Shown here: positions 24,910-34,333 of the stretch, piece after piece | Layout of the letters: every line of letters starts with the position of its first letter | Position numbering within the stretch: the first letter of the stretch is position 1 | Assembly (NCBI GenBank): GCA_002382975.1 | Contig: DFTB01000015.1 | Span: forward strand, 79,428 to 143,427 | DNA length: 64,000 bases | From: Fibrobacter sp. UBA4223 | Lineage (GTDB): Bacteria; Fibrobacterota; Fibrobacteria; Fibrobacterales; Fibrobacteraceae | Direction: 5' to 3' | Program-made: the position numbers and the translations under genes | The notes under the pieces: model-generated | The model's input: the letters and a program-made list of their open reading frames with translations, nothing else | Database searches by the model: none | Told to the model about the DNA's origin: nothing

Positions 24910-27240
24910 TTACCGACGCCCGCTCCTGCCTCGGCCTCCGCGGCCGCGGGCAAGCTTTTCGCCGTAAGCCTTGGGGCCTTTGGCCTTGGAACTCTTGTCG
25001 CTTATGGTCTTGCGGGGCTTTTCTCTGCGGGAACTTTCCCTGCGGGAGCCGCGCCCGTTCCGGACAAAGCTGGGGGCGTCGTCGTCAAAGCCGAAATCGT
25101 CATCGTCGGGCTGGCTCACGTAGCCCAGTGCCTCTGCGGCGGCGGCACGGTCCGCACGTTCGTGAACGTCTCGGTAGTTGTCGCGGGACTCGCCCTGACG
25201 GCGGCGCTTCTTGGGTTCGGAAGAAAGCTTTTCCAGAATGCTGAAATCGGCCTGGCCGCGTAGAGGATCTACGCGGAGTAGCCGCACTAGCACCTTGTCG
25301 CCCCTGCGGAAGGTGCGGCCACTGCGCTTCCCGAAAGCAAGCCCTTGGTCCGGGTTGAATACGTAGAAATCTTCTCCGGCGATATCGCGGAAGCGCACCA
25401 GGCCCTCGGCGATGGGGTCCGGAATGGAGACGTAGATTCCCCATTCCTCGATGCCCGTGACGCTTGCCTCGAAGTCGTCTCCTATGCGGTTCTTTAAAAT
25501 CCAGCAGCTGCACACCTTGATGGAAATGCGCTCCACCTTCATGTTCTTGATTTCGTTGGCTGAAATCAGGTCGCAGACTTCGATGACGCTTTCGGCGCGT
25601 TCGGCGTTAATTTCGGCGCCCTTGCGGGCCAGTTCCCGATGGCACCACAGGTCGGCGTAACGGCGGATGGGACTGGTAAAGTGGCTGTAGTCCTGCCAGT
25701 TCAAGGCGAAGTGACCAAAGCTGTTGCTGTCGTAATGGGCTTTTTGCATGCTGCGCAAAATGCGGTTCATCAAGGTTTCGTCGTCGCCAGCCCGCTTGAC
25801 CAGATGCTGGTACAGCTTGAAGGCGACTGGGTTCAGGTTGGTGTCGCCACTGCGGGGCTTGCCCAGGTCGCGAAGCATCACGGGAGCGTCCTTGAACAGG
25901 TCGGGGTACATGTAGTACAGTTCCATGATGTCCTTGGTGTCCGGCGCTTCGTGGATACGGTAGATGCCCTGGAGTTTTCTCTTCTTGAGTTCCTTGGCGC
26001 AGCAGTTGTTGGCAATCAGCATACACTCTTCTACCCAGGAATTAGATTCGTCGCTCTGGCGGGGCACAATCTGTACGGGTTCGCCGGCCTCGTTGAACTT
26101 GCAGCCGTATTCGGTGCTCTTGAATTCCAGCAGACCTTCCTTGGTGCGGTTTTTCTTGAGCAGCGCCGTGACCTCGGCCAGGGCCTTGATGGATTCGTCG
26201 CCTGCTTCCATCATCTTCACCGCTTCCTGGTAGGTGATGCCCTTGGTAATGTTCACGATACTCCTGTGGAAATCCCAACTGAGTACGTTGGCATTCTTGT
26301 CCAGTTCCATCATGCAGGTGAAGGCGCAACGGTCCACGCCCTGGTGCAGGCTGCACACTCCGCTAGAAAGCTTTTCGGGAAGCATGGGCACGGCGGTCCA
26401 GGGCAGGTACTGGGTGTAGCTCCTTTCCAGGGCTTCTTCGTCCAGGTCAGATCCTTCGGGCACGTAGTAGCTTACGTCGGCGATGTGCACCCCCAGCTTG
26501 TAGCCTCCGTTTGGCAGGCGTTCCACGCTAATAGCGTCGTCGTGGTCCATGGCCCCTTCGGGGTCAATGCAGAGGATATCCAGTTTGCGGTAGTCGATAC
26601 GTCCCTTGAAATCCTTGGGGCCCGGCTCCTTGATGCCTTCTACAAATTTCTTGATGGCGGGGGAGAAATCCTTGGGCAGGTTGTTCTCGTCCATGAATTT
26701 CTGCTTCACCTCTGCCCAGGAAATGTTCATCGCCTCGGCGGTGCGGTCCACCTTGGCCAAGTAGCTGTGCTTGAGTTTCGGGTGGGGGTACAGGGTAAAG
26801 CTGATGGTCTCGCCCTCTTTGCCCGGCGCTTGCCGGCGGTGGGCCATCTCGTAAACCTTGCCTGTTTCCAGTTCGTGGACTTCCCATTCTTCGTCGCCAA
26901 TCTGGTGCAGGATTCCCCGCTTGATACGGGTCTCGTTTTCCTTGTCTTTTTGCCTGCGGCTACGGGCTGCGGGCCTGCGGTTGTCTTCGCCGCCCTGTTC
27001 CGCGATTTTCTTGAAACGCTTTTCGCGCTTTTCTTCTTGTGTTTCTCCGTCGCCCAGCTGGTATTCCTTGTGGCTGGTGCGTTTCAACAGACCCCGCTCC
27101 ACCATGTCGGCCAGCATCTGCTTGAAAGCCATTTTCTGTTTCTTGGGGAGCCCGAGGGCGCCCCGCAACTGGCTACCTACCATGGGTTCGTCACGGAGTA
27201 TGGCGATAATCTGTTCTTCGCTGGGTAAACGCTGTGCCAT
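24910..27240 (-). CDS. rnr: Ribonuclease R
   Basis: A 776-residue 3'-to-5' exoribonuclease that degrades structured RNA. It has an N-terminal winged-helix segment, cold-shock-type RNA-binding domains (about 100-230), the RNB catalytic domain with IDPEGAMDHDDAISV (metal-binding Asp residues), and a C-terminal S1 domain starting near VTGIEEWGIYVSI. The last 100 residues are very basic and Arg/Lys-rich, as in RNase R of other bacteria. AAGGAGG precedes the ATG. It follows plsC by one base, so the two probably share a transcript. Confidence 0.93.
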   Translation of the reverse strand: MAQRLPSEEQIIAILRDEPMVGSQLRGALGLPKKQKMAFKQMLADMVERGLLKRTSHKEYQLGDGETQEEKREKRFKKIAEQGGEDNRRPAARSRRQKDKENETRIKRGILHQIGDEEWEVHELETGKVYEMAHRRQAPGKEGETISFTLYPHPKLKHSYLAKVDRTAEAMNISWAEVKQKFMDENNLPKDFSPAIKKFVEGIKEPGPKDFKGRIDYRKLDILCIDPEGAMDHDDAISVERLPNGGYKLGVHIADVSYYVPEGSDLDEEALERSYTQYLPWTAVPMLPEKLSSGVCSLHQGVDRCAFTCMMELDKNANVLSWDFHRSIVNITKGITYQEAVKMMEAGDESIKALAEVTALLKKNRTKEGLLEFKSTEYGCKFNEAGEPVQIVPRQSDESNSWVEECMLIANNCCAKELKKRKLQGIYRIHEAPDTKDIMELYYMYPDLFKDAPVMLRDLGKPRSGDTNLNPVAFKLYQHLVKRAGDDETLMNRILRSMQKAHYDSNSFGHFALNWQDYSHFTSPIRRYADLWCHRELARKGAEINAERAESVIEVCDLISANEIKNMKVERISIKVCSCWILKNRIGDDFEASVTGIEEWGIYVSIPDPIAEGLVRFRDIAGEDFYVFNPDQGLAFGKRSGRTFRRGDKVLVRLLRVDPLRGQADFSILEKLSSEPKKRRRQGESRDNYRDVHERADRAAAAEALGYVSQPDDDDFGFDDDAPSFVRNGRGSRRESSRREKPRKTISDKSSKAKGPKAYGEKLARGRGGRGRSGRR

Positions 27241-27241
27241 T

Positions 27242-27982
27242 CTAGGCCTCCTTTAAATCTTTTTCGATAATGTCGTGGATTTCGTCCCGAAGCTGGACGG
27301 CGGTCTTGTCCGCATAACTCTCGCTAGCCTGTAGCGGGTGGATTATGATGCGGACTTCGCCGGGGTTCATGGCCCACTTGACCTTGGACAAGCATTTCCC
27401 TGTCCCGACGAGAGTGACGGGCACTAGAGGGAGCCCGTTTTCCTTGGCCATCTTGAAAATGCCGTTCTGGAACGGAAGCAATTTACCGTCGGCGCTGCGG
27501 TGTCCTTCGGGGAAAATGACGATGTTGTAATTGTGGTCGATACGGTCCCGGATTAGCTTGCCCATGTCCGCATTTTTCCGGGGGTTCTTGTGCACGGGAA
27601 TGCAGCCGATGCTGTCCAGCACCCATCCAAAGATGGGGGCTTTCCAGAGGGCGGCCTTTGCCACGAAGGCGGCGTTCCCGATGGAGGGCCAGAAAACGGG
27701 AATGTCCAGAAAACTCATGTGGTTTGCCACGATGACAAATCCCCTGTCCTTGGGAATGTTTTCTGCTCCTTCTACCTTGACCTTGATACCGAACAGCCTA
27801 AAGACAACATACTTGAAATAGAAACTGCAGACATTGGTGATTTCGTTCTTGCGCCTGCAGAAAGTTCCCTTGTAAATAATGTAGGGTGTTCCGAGGATGA
27901 TCATCCCGGAAAAAATGGTCAAGTAGAAAAGTACAGCGCGAATAAAAGCCATAAAAAATCCAAATAGGGAGCGTACTCCCAT
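27242..27982 (-). CDS. plsC: 1-acyl-sn-glycerol-3-phosphate acyltransferase
   Basis: A 246-residue membrane-bound acyltransferase that makes phosphatidic acid. The catalytic NHxxxxD motif is NHMSFLD, and the substrate-binding FPEGHRS follows about 70 residues later. One or two hydrophobic helices lie at the N-terminus. ATG 27982 was kept; a second ATG ten codons on is also possible. The gene is directly followed by rnr. Confidence 0.9.
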   Translation of the reverse strand: MGVRSLFGFFMAFIRAVLFYLTIFSGMIILGTPYIIYKGTFCRRKNEITNVCSFYFKYVVFRLFGIKVKVEGAENIPKDRGFVIVANHMSFLDIPVFWPSIGNAAFVAKAALWKAPIFGWVLDSIGCIPVHKNPRKNADMGKLIRDRIDHNYNIVIFPEGHRSADGKLLPFQNGIFKMAKENGLPLVPVTLVGTGKCLSKVKWAMNPGEVRIIIHPLQASESYADKTAVQLRDEIHDIIEKDLKEA

Positions 27983-28024
27983 AATGTATATTTTTTATGG
28001 CGGACAAGCCACTTTTTGGCGTTT

Positions 28025-29029
28025 TTACCGCTTAATTTTCCATTCCAATGTTTCGCCTGCGGCCAGCGGGACCACTCCGTTTACGGTGGCGGGCACGGTC
28101 CAGGGTTCCTTGACTATTTCCACCTGCTTGGTGGTGCGGGGAATGCCGTAGAAGTCGGCCCCGAAACCGGCGATAAAATCCGGAAGTTTGTCCAGATGGC
28201 CGGCCTTTTCGAATTCCTGCACAAGAAGAGGCAGGGCCACAGGAGCGCTATAGACGCCCGCCGCCCCGCAAGGACATTCCTTTTTGCCCAGCTGGTGCGG
28301 GGCGGAGTCCGTGCCGAGAAAGAACTTGGGGCTGCCGCTGAAGGCGGCTTCGCGGATGGCGGCACGGTCTTCCGGCCGCTTGGGCAGGGGCTTGCAAAAA
28401 TGGTGCGGCCGGAGGGCGTCACCTACGATGTCGTCCAGAGTCATCATCAGGTGGTGTACCGTAATGGTGGCGGCTACGTTTGGTCCAAGTTTCTTGACCG
28501 CCTCTACGGACTTTGCGGAACTCACGTGCTCGAAGACGATTTTCAGCTTCGGGAATTTTTCGGCCAGGGTTTCCACCCGCTTGATAAAGGCAGGTTCACG
28601 GTCCAGGCAGAATTCGCCCGGCTCTTCGCCGTGGACGCACAGCACCAGACCCAGCTTTTCCATCAGGGCCACCACAGGGAAGATTCCTTCGAAGTCGCTG
28701 ATGCCGTCGGCGCTGTTCGTCGTGACTCCTGCGGGGTAATACTTTCCGGCCACCACGCCTACGGCCATCATGTCCTTCAGGTCTTGTTCCGTGTAGTTCG
28801 GGTTCAGCTTGAAGGTCATGAGGGGTTCAAAGTCCGGGCGCACGGAAGCCGCCGCATCCAATATCTGCGCCTTGTATTCGGCGATGGCTTTGGCGCTGGT
28901 CATGGCGGGAACGGTGTTCGGCATAATGATGGCACGGCCAAACTGTGCGGCCAAATCTCGCACATAGCCGGGCATCAAGTCGCCCTGCCGGAGGTGCGCG
29001 TGAAAATCGTCGGGTAAGGGGAGGAGCAT
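28025..29029 (-). CDS. pyrC: Dihydroorotase
   Basis: A 334-residue zinc enzyme of pyrimidine synthesis that closes carbamoyl-aspartate to dihydroorotate. The PyrC-type motifs are complete: DDFHAHLR near the start, GKYYPAG with the carbamylated Lys, VHGE, FEHVSS, TVHHL, and GTDSAPH carrying the catalytic Asp. Length fits the PyrC (type II) class. It is transcribed alone from a TATATT box seven bases before the ATG. Confidence 0.95.
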   Translation of the reverse strand: MLLPLPDDFHAHLRQGDLMPGYVRDLAAQFGRAIIMPNTVPAMTSAKAIAEYKAQILDAAASVRPDFEPLMTFKLNPNYTEQDLKDMMAVGVVAGKYYPAGVTTNSADGISDFEGIFPVVALMEKLGLVLCVHGEEPGEFCLDREPAFIKRVETLAEKFPKLKIVFEHVSSAKSVEAVKKLGPNVAATITVHHLMMTLDDIVGDALRPHHFCKPLPKRPEDRAAIREAAFSGSPKFFLGTDSAPHQLGKKECPCGAAGVYSAPVALPLLVQEFEKAGHLDKLPDFIAGFGADFYGIPRTTKQVEIVKEPWTVPATVNGVVPLAAGETLEWKIKR

Positions 29030-29036
29030 ATGGGGG

Positions 29037-29042
29037 AATATA
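29037..29042 (-). promoter_or_regulatory. -10 box of pyrC
   Basis: TATATT on the minus strand ends seven bases before the pyrC ATG, again implying a leaderless transcript. The spacer reads CCCCCAT. Confidence 0.5.
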
Positions 29043-29055
29043 GAAAAGTGTGAAA

Positions 29056-29169
29056 TGAGTTGTCAGTGATGAGTTGTGAGTTGTCAGTTTTTAATTTGGC
29101 GCCGAAGGCGCGATTATCAAAACTCAAAACTCATTACCCATTACTCACTACTCACCGCGGCGAAGCCGC
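29056..29169. repeat. Long degenerate hairpin of short word repeats
   Basis: The left arm repeats GAGTTGT(GA/CA)GT-like words, the right arm repeats ACTCA(T/C)TAC-like words, with GGCGCCGAAGGCGC at the tip. A second hairpin, CGCGGCGAAGCCGC, follows. The arms are imperfect complements. Confidence 0.6.
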
Positions 29170-29170
29170 T

Positions 29171-29989
29171 CTACCCGCTTGTCCGCAAGTCGCGGAAGAG
29201 CACCTTGGAAATGTCGTTGTCGGCGTTGAGCCAGTAGTCAAAGCTGTGGGGCTCGGTAAGCTTCTTATGGTACAAGAAGCACAGGTTGCAGCCCAGTTCC
29301 TTGGCAATCATCAGGTCGTGGGTGATGATAATGATGGATGTCTTGAACAAGGTCCGCATGTTGTCAATCAGGGGCAGCAGGTTCCTGCGGTTGTAATTGT
29401 CAAGACCTGCCGTAGGTTCGTCCATCAAGAGCAGCATGGGGTCCATGGCCCAACTCCTTGCGATAGCCACGCGCTTTTGCATGCCCACGCTCAACTGGTG
29501 GGGAAACATGTTCGCGCAGTCGCGGACGCGCATCAGGTCCAGGGCCATGTTGATTTTTTCTTCGATTTCTTCGGCGGAACCCTTTTTGTGGTAACGGAGG
29601 GGGAGGGCGATGTTGTCCCGCACACGAAGGTTCGAAATCAGGGCCCCATTCTGAAACACGAGCCCGACTTGCCGCTTGGCCACCTCCAGGGCGGTCAGGC
29701 GTTCCGGCGGAATGTATTCGCCAAAGTAGAACACCCTGCCCGAACTGGGCCGTGCAAGCCCAGCAATCACGCGCAACAAGGCGCTCTTGCCCTGTCCCGA
29801 AGGCCCGCCGATACAGAGGGTCTCGCCCCGCTTCAGAGAAAGGTTCGCTCCCGAAATCAGTTCGGCGTCGTCATCGTGCTGCTGTATCGTGCTGAAAAAG
29901 CCGTAGGCGCCGGGTTTGGAAAAAGCCGTGCCGCTGAGCCCCCTGTAGGTCAAGTGCAAATCCTCTATGCGCAGCGCTTCGTCTTGCAT
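29171..29989 (-). CDS. mlaF: MlaF-type ABC transporter ATPase
   Basis: A 272-residue ATPase of the Mla lipid-transport family. The Walker A is GPSGQGKS, the signature is LSVGMQKR and the Walker B is LLLMDEPTAGLD, with a switch His in IIITHD. AGAGGTGG precedes the ATG. It lies ten bases after the MlaE-like permease. Mla systems move phospholipids between the membranes and keep outer-membrane asymmetry. No mlaD-type binding protein follows in the window. Confidence 0.88.
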   Translation of the reverse strand: MQDEALRIEDLHLTYRGLSGTAFSKPGAYGFFSTIQQHDDDAELISGANLSLKRGETLCIGGPSGQGKSALLRVIAGLARPSSGRVFYFGEYIPPERLTALEVAKRQVGLVFQNGALISNLRVRDNIALPLRYHKKGSAEEIEEKINMALDLMRVRDCANMFPHQLSVGMQKRVAIARSWAMDPMLLLMDEPTAGLDNYNRRNLLPLIDNMRTLFKTSIIIITHDLMIAKELGCNLCFLYHKKLTEPHSFDYWLNADNDISKVLFRDLRTSG

Positions 29990-29999
29990 CGATCCACCT

Positions 30000-30881
30000 C
30001 TAGATTATTCTCGAAAGTTCGTTGAAGTAGTCGAAGAAATAGAACAGCGAAAGAACCACGTCGGCACAAACGATATAGAGGAAAGACTTGATGACGGAGC
30101 GGGAGGTGGCCTTGGGAACCTGACGCACGTCGTGGGCGATGTTCAGGGCCTGATAGCAGGCGTTGGTGGTAATGATACAGCCAAACACCAACGGCTTGAC
30201 CACGATAAGCACAAAGTCCATGGTGGTAAGGGCCTTCAAGATTTCGTTGCTCAGGTAGTCCCAGGTGAGCTGCAGGTTCAGTGCGTTCCCGGTAAGGAAA
30301 ATGGCGGCCTTGGTAATGAGAAATCCTGCTCCGATGGCGCTTCCGCTAAAGAAGATGGTCATGATGAGGGTGGCGATGGAGCCGCCAATCAGGCCTGGCA
30401 TCACCAGGTAACGGATGGGATCTACCCCCATGGTGGCAAGTGCGTCCACTTCGGAATTGATGACCATGCTACCGACGTATGTGGTAAGGGAAGACCCGCT
30501 TCGGCCTGCAATCAGGAATGCCGTAAGTATCGGCCCCAGTTCGCGGATGATCACCACCACCATCAGGTTTCCCACCACGTCGTCAAAGCCCATCTTGCCC
30601 ATGAGGGTCATGACTTCTACGATGACTACCGCACCGAAAAGGGTGGCCACGATAAACAGAATAGGGAAAATTTCTACGCCGGTAAAGAAGGTCTGCAATA
30701 TGATGTTGCGGGAGTCGGTCTTGAAGCTTCGGGTCTTCGAGAATATGGAGGCGATGGCGCGGAAAAACAGGCATACCTGCTGGCCCAGGGTGCGGGTCAT
30801 GAAAAACATTCCCAGGTGGTGAAAAATTTTCCCCACCAGGGTCAGTCTCGAGGCGCCGATTCTTTCTTCTGCGTTCTCCAT
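30000..30881 (-). CDS. mlaE: MlaE-family ABC transporter permease
   Basis: A 293-residue inner-membrane permease with five or six helices. The core RELGPILTAFLIAGRSGSS and the DALATMGVDPIRYLVMPG segment are diagnostic for MlaE. The C-terminal QVPKATSRSVIKS stretch also fits. It starts directly at the engB stop and is followed by the ATPase, so it belongs to the recR-engB-mlaEF operon. Confidence 0.9.
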   Translation of the reverse strand: MENAEERIGASRLTLVGKIFHHLGMFFMTRTLGQQVCLFFRAIASIFSKTRSFKTDSRNIILQTFFTGVEIFPILFIVATLFGAVVIVEVMTLMGKMGFDDVVGNLMVVVIIRELGPILTAFLIAGRSGSSLTTYVGSMVINSEVDALATMGVDPIRYLVMPGLIGGSIATLIMTIFFSGSAIGAGFLITKAAIFLTGNALNLQLTWDYLSNEILKALTTMDFVLIVVKPLVFGCIITTNACYQALNIAHDVRQVPKATSRSVIKSFLYIVCADVVLSLFYFFDYFNELSRII

Positions 30882-31505
30882 CTACTTCTCTACCAGTTCG
30901 TTCCCTTCCACCGCCTTGAGAATCTCTTGCCAGAGATGGTCCAGGCCGGTCTTTTTCAGGGCGCTTACGGCCAGAGGTTTCGAATCCAGCCCCATGCGTT
31001 CCTGGATGAGCTTCGTGTTCTTTGCAAACTCCGACTGGTTCACCTTGTCGCGCTTGCTTGCCACCACCAGCACGGGGCAACCCGTGGCACGGATGCTTTC
31101 CACCGTCTCCACGTCAATGGCGGTCCCGCCGTGGCGGATATCTACCAGGTAGATAAGCCCCCGCAGGTCCTTGCACTTTTCCACGTACTCGCGGATAAAG
31201 TCGCCCATTTCGTCCCGTTTCTGGATGCTGACTTTGGCGAAGCCCACTCCTGGTAAATCTACAAGAAAAAACTTGCCGTTGACCTTGAAAAAGTTCAATT
31301 CGCGGGTCTTTCCGGGGGTAGAACTGACCTTGACCAGGTTTTTCTGGCCCATGAGGGCGTTCATCAGGGAAGATTTGCCCACGTTGGAGCGCCCGAGGAA
31401 CCCTACCTGGGGGAGCCGCTCTTCGGGAAGCCCCTTCAGGGAAACGGCGCTTTTCACGAATTCGGCGCTTGTAATCTCGATGGAGTCGAACTTTACCGGA
31501 TTCAC
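30882..31505 (-). CDS. engB: Ribosome-biogenesis GTPase EngB (YsxC/YihA)
   Basis: A 207-residue GTPase needed for assembly of the large ribosomal subunit. The G1 loop is GRSNVGKSS, G2 is the TPGKTR region, G3 is DLPGVGFA and G4 is SKRDK. Translation starts with GTG overlapping the recR stop (GTGA). The mlaE ATG follows at once. Confidence 0.92.
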   Translation of the reverse strand: MNPVKFDSIEITSAEFVKSAVSLKGLPEERLPQVGFLGRSNVGKSSLMNALMGQKNLVKVSSTPGKTRELNFFKVNGKFFLVDLPGVGFAKVSIQKRDEMGDFIREYVEKCKDLRGLIYLVDIRHGGTAIDVETVESIRATGCPVLVVASKRDKVNQSEFAKNTKLIQERMGLDSKPLAVSALKKTGLDHLWQEILKAVEGNELVEK

Positions 31506-32098
31506 AGGCTGACCCTCCCTTCGAAGGCCCGGAGCATGGTGACTTCGTCTACAAATTCCAGGTCAGAACCCATGGGAATGCCGCGGGCAAGGCGGGTCCG
31601 TTTCACGTTCACGCCGGAGAGCATGCGGTCGATCATCAGGGCGGTGCTGTCGGCTTCGGGGCTAGACCCTAGGGCCAGCACCAGTTCTTCTATCTGTTCG
31701 ACCTTGATGCGTTCCACCAGTTGCGGCAGGTGGAGCTGCTCGGGCCCGATACCGTCCAGGGGCGAAATTACGCCACCCAGTACAAAGTAAAGTCCCTTGA
31801 AAATCCCGGAGCGTTCAAAAGGCACGATGTCGGAACTTTTCTCCACCACGCACAGGGCCCGGGCGTCTTTCCGCTCGCTGCAGATGGGGCATACCTCTTC
31901 GTCGGTAAAACAAAAACACCTGGGGCAGGGGTGGACTTTTTCCGCCGCCGCGTTCAGGGAATCCGCAAACTGGGCCACCTGCTCCTTGGAGCGGGTCAGC
32001 ACGTGGTAGGCCAGCCTGCGGGCGGTCTTGCGGCCGATTCCGGGCAGGCTTGCAAATTCACCGATGAGGTTTTCCAGGCTTTGGGGCTCAGCGTTCAT
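31502..32098 (-). CDS. recR: Recombination mediator protein RecR
   Basis: A 198-residue DNA-repair protein. It has the helix-hairpin-helix GIGRKTARRLAYHV, a four-Cys zinc finger (CPRC...CPIC) and a Toprim domain (CVVEKSSDI, LGSSPEADSTA). ATG 32098 was chosen because the standard N-terminus begins there; an ATG at 32119 would add seven residues. The start lies within the end of the EAL/HDOD gene, which suggests coupling. Confidence 0.93.
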   Translation of the reverse strand: MNAEPQSLENLIGEFASLPGIGRKTARRLAYHVLTRSKEQVAQFADSLNAAAEKVHPCPRCFCFTDEEVCPICSERKDARALCVVEKSSDIVPFERSGIFKGLYFVLGGVISPLDGIGPEQLHLPQLVERIKVEQIEELVLALGSSPEADSTALMIDRMLSGVNVKRTRLARGIPMGSDLEFVDEVTMLRAFEGRVSL

Positions 32099-33323
32099 GG
32101 GTCCAACTGTAGGCGTCATAGACGCAACGGTTCAATAGGTTGGTCGAAATTTTCAGGTCTTTCAACTGTTGCGAGATGGTGGCCTTGTCGTCTTGTTCCA
32201 CGGCGTCGGCCAGGGTCAGCAGCTTGCCCAGCAGGCCCTTCCGGTGCAGCAGGGCGTCGCGGATTTCGTCGTCCATGGGGGAGTCGTTCAAAATGTTTTC
32301 GAGAGGGGTCCCAACCAGGGCGTCCACACGGCTGATAAGCCCCACCATATAGGCCTTCGCCGGCAGGTCGTCGTCGGTGCCGCCGATAAAGCGGGTGATG
32401 ATTTCCATAAAGCGGGCGCGGTGGGAGGCGTTCTGGAACAGGGGCGAGCTCTGGGGCGCCGTGCCGAACTCGGGCCTCGCGTAGAGAATCAGGGTGAGCC
32501 ATTCCTGTATGTGCCGGAGGCCTACCCAGGCGATAGCGTCCCGGACCTTGTCGATTCGCTTGCTTACATAGCCCGCCTTGGAATTCACGAACTTCAAGAA
32601 GTTCTCGGCAATGTCGGGGTAGGCTTCCAGGCCGGTGCTGACCTCGTCCAGCGACGGATGGGTGCGCAGCAGGAACAACAGCTTGATGATAGCTTCCGAG
32701 GTGGAGTCCAGCTTCTTGCCGGTCACCAGTTCCGGCCTTGCAAAGTAGAACCCCTGGAAAAAGTCGTAGCCCAGGTTGAAACAGGTCTTGTAGGTGGCGG
32801 CGTCTTCCACCTTTTCGGCCAACAGCTTGATGCCCTTCGCCTTGAAAAATTCTGCCGCCTGCTTCATGTTCTCTGTGCTGTTGTCCACCAGGTCCATCTT
32901 CACGTAGGACACGTAAGGGAACAGGGGCTCGAAACGCTTCAAGAATTCCTGGTTGAAAATAAAGTCGTCCAGGGCGAGCTCGAATCCCCGCTCCTTGTAG
33001 TGGGCCACGGCCTTCACCAGGGCCTCGTCCACCTCCACGTCTTCCAAGATCTCCAGCACGAACCACTTGGGGTTCAACAGCTTGAAGATGTTGTCCAAGA
33101 GCATTTCCCGGTTGCAGTTGATAAAGGCCTTGTTTTCGCCGATGAGCCTCGGGAGCCCGATGTTGGTGAGCACGTTTTCCAGCACTTGGGCGGTGGCCAG
33201 GTTGTCGTTGGCGATAACGGCGGTATCGCTTTCCGGAGAATCCCGGAACAAAAGCTCGTAGGCGTATATTTTACCCTCTCGGTCGAGGATAGGCTGGCGT
33301 GCTAGATAGGCGAGAGAAAGCAT
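32088..33323 (-). CDS. EAL and HDOD domain protein (YuxH family)
   Basis: A 411-residue cytoplasmic protein. The N-terminal half is a short EAL-type domain (YELLFRDS, LEILEDVEVD, LALDDF, AEKVED, FFQGFYF), and the C-terminal half is an HDOD domain (about 205-390). Several EAL metal positions are kept but AEGVE has become AEKVE. YuxH-family proteins have mostly unknown, probably regulatory, functions. It is the first gene of the operon with recR, engB, mlaE and mlaF. Confidence 0.8.
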   Translation of the reverse strand: MLSLAYLARQPILDREGKIYAYELLFRDSPESDTAVIANDNLATAQVLENVLTNIGLPRLIGENKAFINCNREMLLDNIFKLLNPKWFVLEILEDVEVDEALVKAVAHYKERGFELALDDFIFNQEFLKRFEPLFPYVSYVKMDLVDNSTENMKQAAEFFKAKGIKLLAEKVEDAATYKTCFNLGYDFFQGFYFARPELVTGKKLDSTSEAIIKLLFLLRTHPSLDEVSTGLEAYPDIAENFLKFVNSKAGYVSKRIDKVRDAIAWVGLRHIQEWLTLILYARPEFGTAPQSSPLFQNASHRARFMEIITRFIGGTDDDLPAKAYMVGLISRVDALVGTPLENILNDSPMDDEIRDALLHRKGLLGKLLTLADAVEQDDKATISQQLKDLKISTNLLNRCVYDAYSWTHER

Positions 33324-33324
33324 T

Positions 33325-33470
33325 GGTTAGGGGTCAGGGGTTAGGATCTAGGGGATAGGGCCGCGGGTTTCGAGAACTGTCATCCTCACGAAGGTGAGGA
33401 TCCGTGTGAAATGCTAGTGGTTAGGAGGGACGTTTCGCCTTACGGACTGTGTACTAATCACTAACCACTG
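33325..33470. repeat. Word-repeat and hairpin cluster between hisG and the EAL gene
   Basis: It holds GGTTAGGGGTCAGGGGTTAGG-type repeats beside the EAL start (about 33325-33355), a GTCATCCTCAC...GTGAGGATCC hairpin (33379-33402), and AGTGGTTAG...CTAACCACT inverted arms (33416-33469). No gene is seen. Confidence 0.55.
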
Positions 33471-33493
33471 CATACTGAATTTAACGCTCCGCG

Positions 33494-34333
33494 TTAAATT
33501 CTCGCGCTCTTGATACCGAACAGCAAGATGCTCCGTGCGCCGGCGTCCCAGAGGCGGTCCATGATGGCGTTGGCCTCTTCTTGGGGGACCATGGCCTTCA
33601 CGGAATACCATTCGCGACCGTGCAGCTTGGTGACCGTCGGGGCATCCAGGCCCGGCGTAAGTTCGCAGGCCTTCGAAAGCAGTTCGGCGGGGCAGTCGTA
33701 CTCGATCATCATGTAGGACTGTGCCACCAGCTTGCCTTCGATACGGCGGATAAGGGTGTGCACTTCTTCCAGGCCCGTCTTCTGCGGGTTGCAGAACAGG
33801 GCGGCGTTGCTACGGAACAGCGGTTCGCCCACAATGCGGAGCCCCGCCTGCTTTAAGGTCGTGCCCGTTTCCACCACGTCCACGATGGCATCGGCCACGC
33901 CCAGGCTCACCGAAATTTCAACAGCGCCTTCCAGCACTACAAAGTCCATGGGTTTCTTGTAGAAACCTTCCACAATGTTCGGGAAGCTGGTGGCAATGGT
34001 CTTGTCCTTCAGCTCGTCCAGGCTCTGCACCGGGCTTTCGTTCGGCACGGCGGCGCACATCTTCGAAGCGCCGAAGGGCAGGTCCAGCACCTTCACCGCG
34101 GGGCTCTTCGCTTCGGCGTTAAAGTCGATGCCGGTGATGCCCGCGTCAATGATGCCGCGACCCACGTACATGGGAATATCGCTTGGACGCAAGAAGAAAA
34201 ATTCAATCCCGTTCTTGGTATCCAGCTGGGTCAAGGTCTTGTAGGGCTTGGAGGCCTTGTAGCCGCAAGCCTTCAGAAGTTCCTGGGTGGGCTCAAAGAG
34301 CATGCCCTTGTTGGGGAGAGCGACTTTAATCAT
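33494..34333 (-). CDS. hisG: ATP phosphoribosyltransferase, long form
   Basis: A 279-residue enzyme for the first step of histidine synthesis. I chose ATG 34333 because it overlaps the hisE stop (ATGA) and starts with the standard IKVALPNKGMLFEP. The active-site region is DAIVDVVETGTTLKQAGL. The C-terminal 75 residues are the ACT-like regulatory domain of long-form HisG, expected to bind histidine. Confidence 0.95.
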   Translation of the reverse strand: MIKVALPNKGMLFEPTQELLKACGYKASKPYKTLTQLDTKNGIEFFFLRPSDIPMYVGRGIIDAGITGIDFNAEAKSPAVKVLDLPFGASKMCAAVPNESPVQSLDELKDKTIATSFPNIVEGFYKKPMDFVVLEGAVEISVSLGVADAIVDVVETGTTLKQAGLRIVGEPLFRSNAALFCNPQKTGLEEVHTLIRRIEGKLVAQSYMMIEYDCPAELLSKACELTPGLDAPTVTKLHGREWYSVKAMVPQEEANAIMDRLWDAGARSILLFGIKSARI

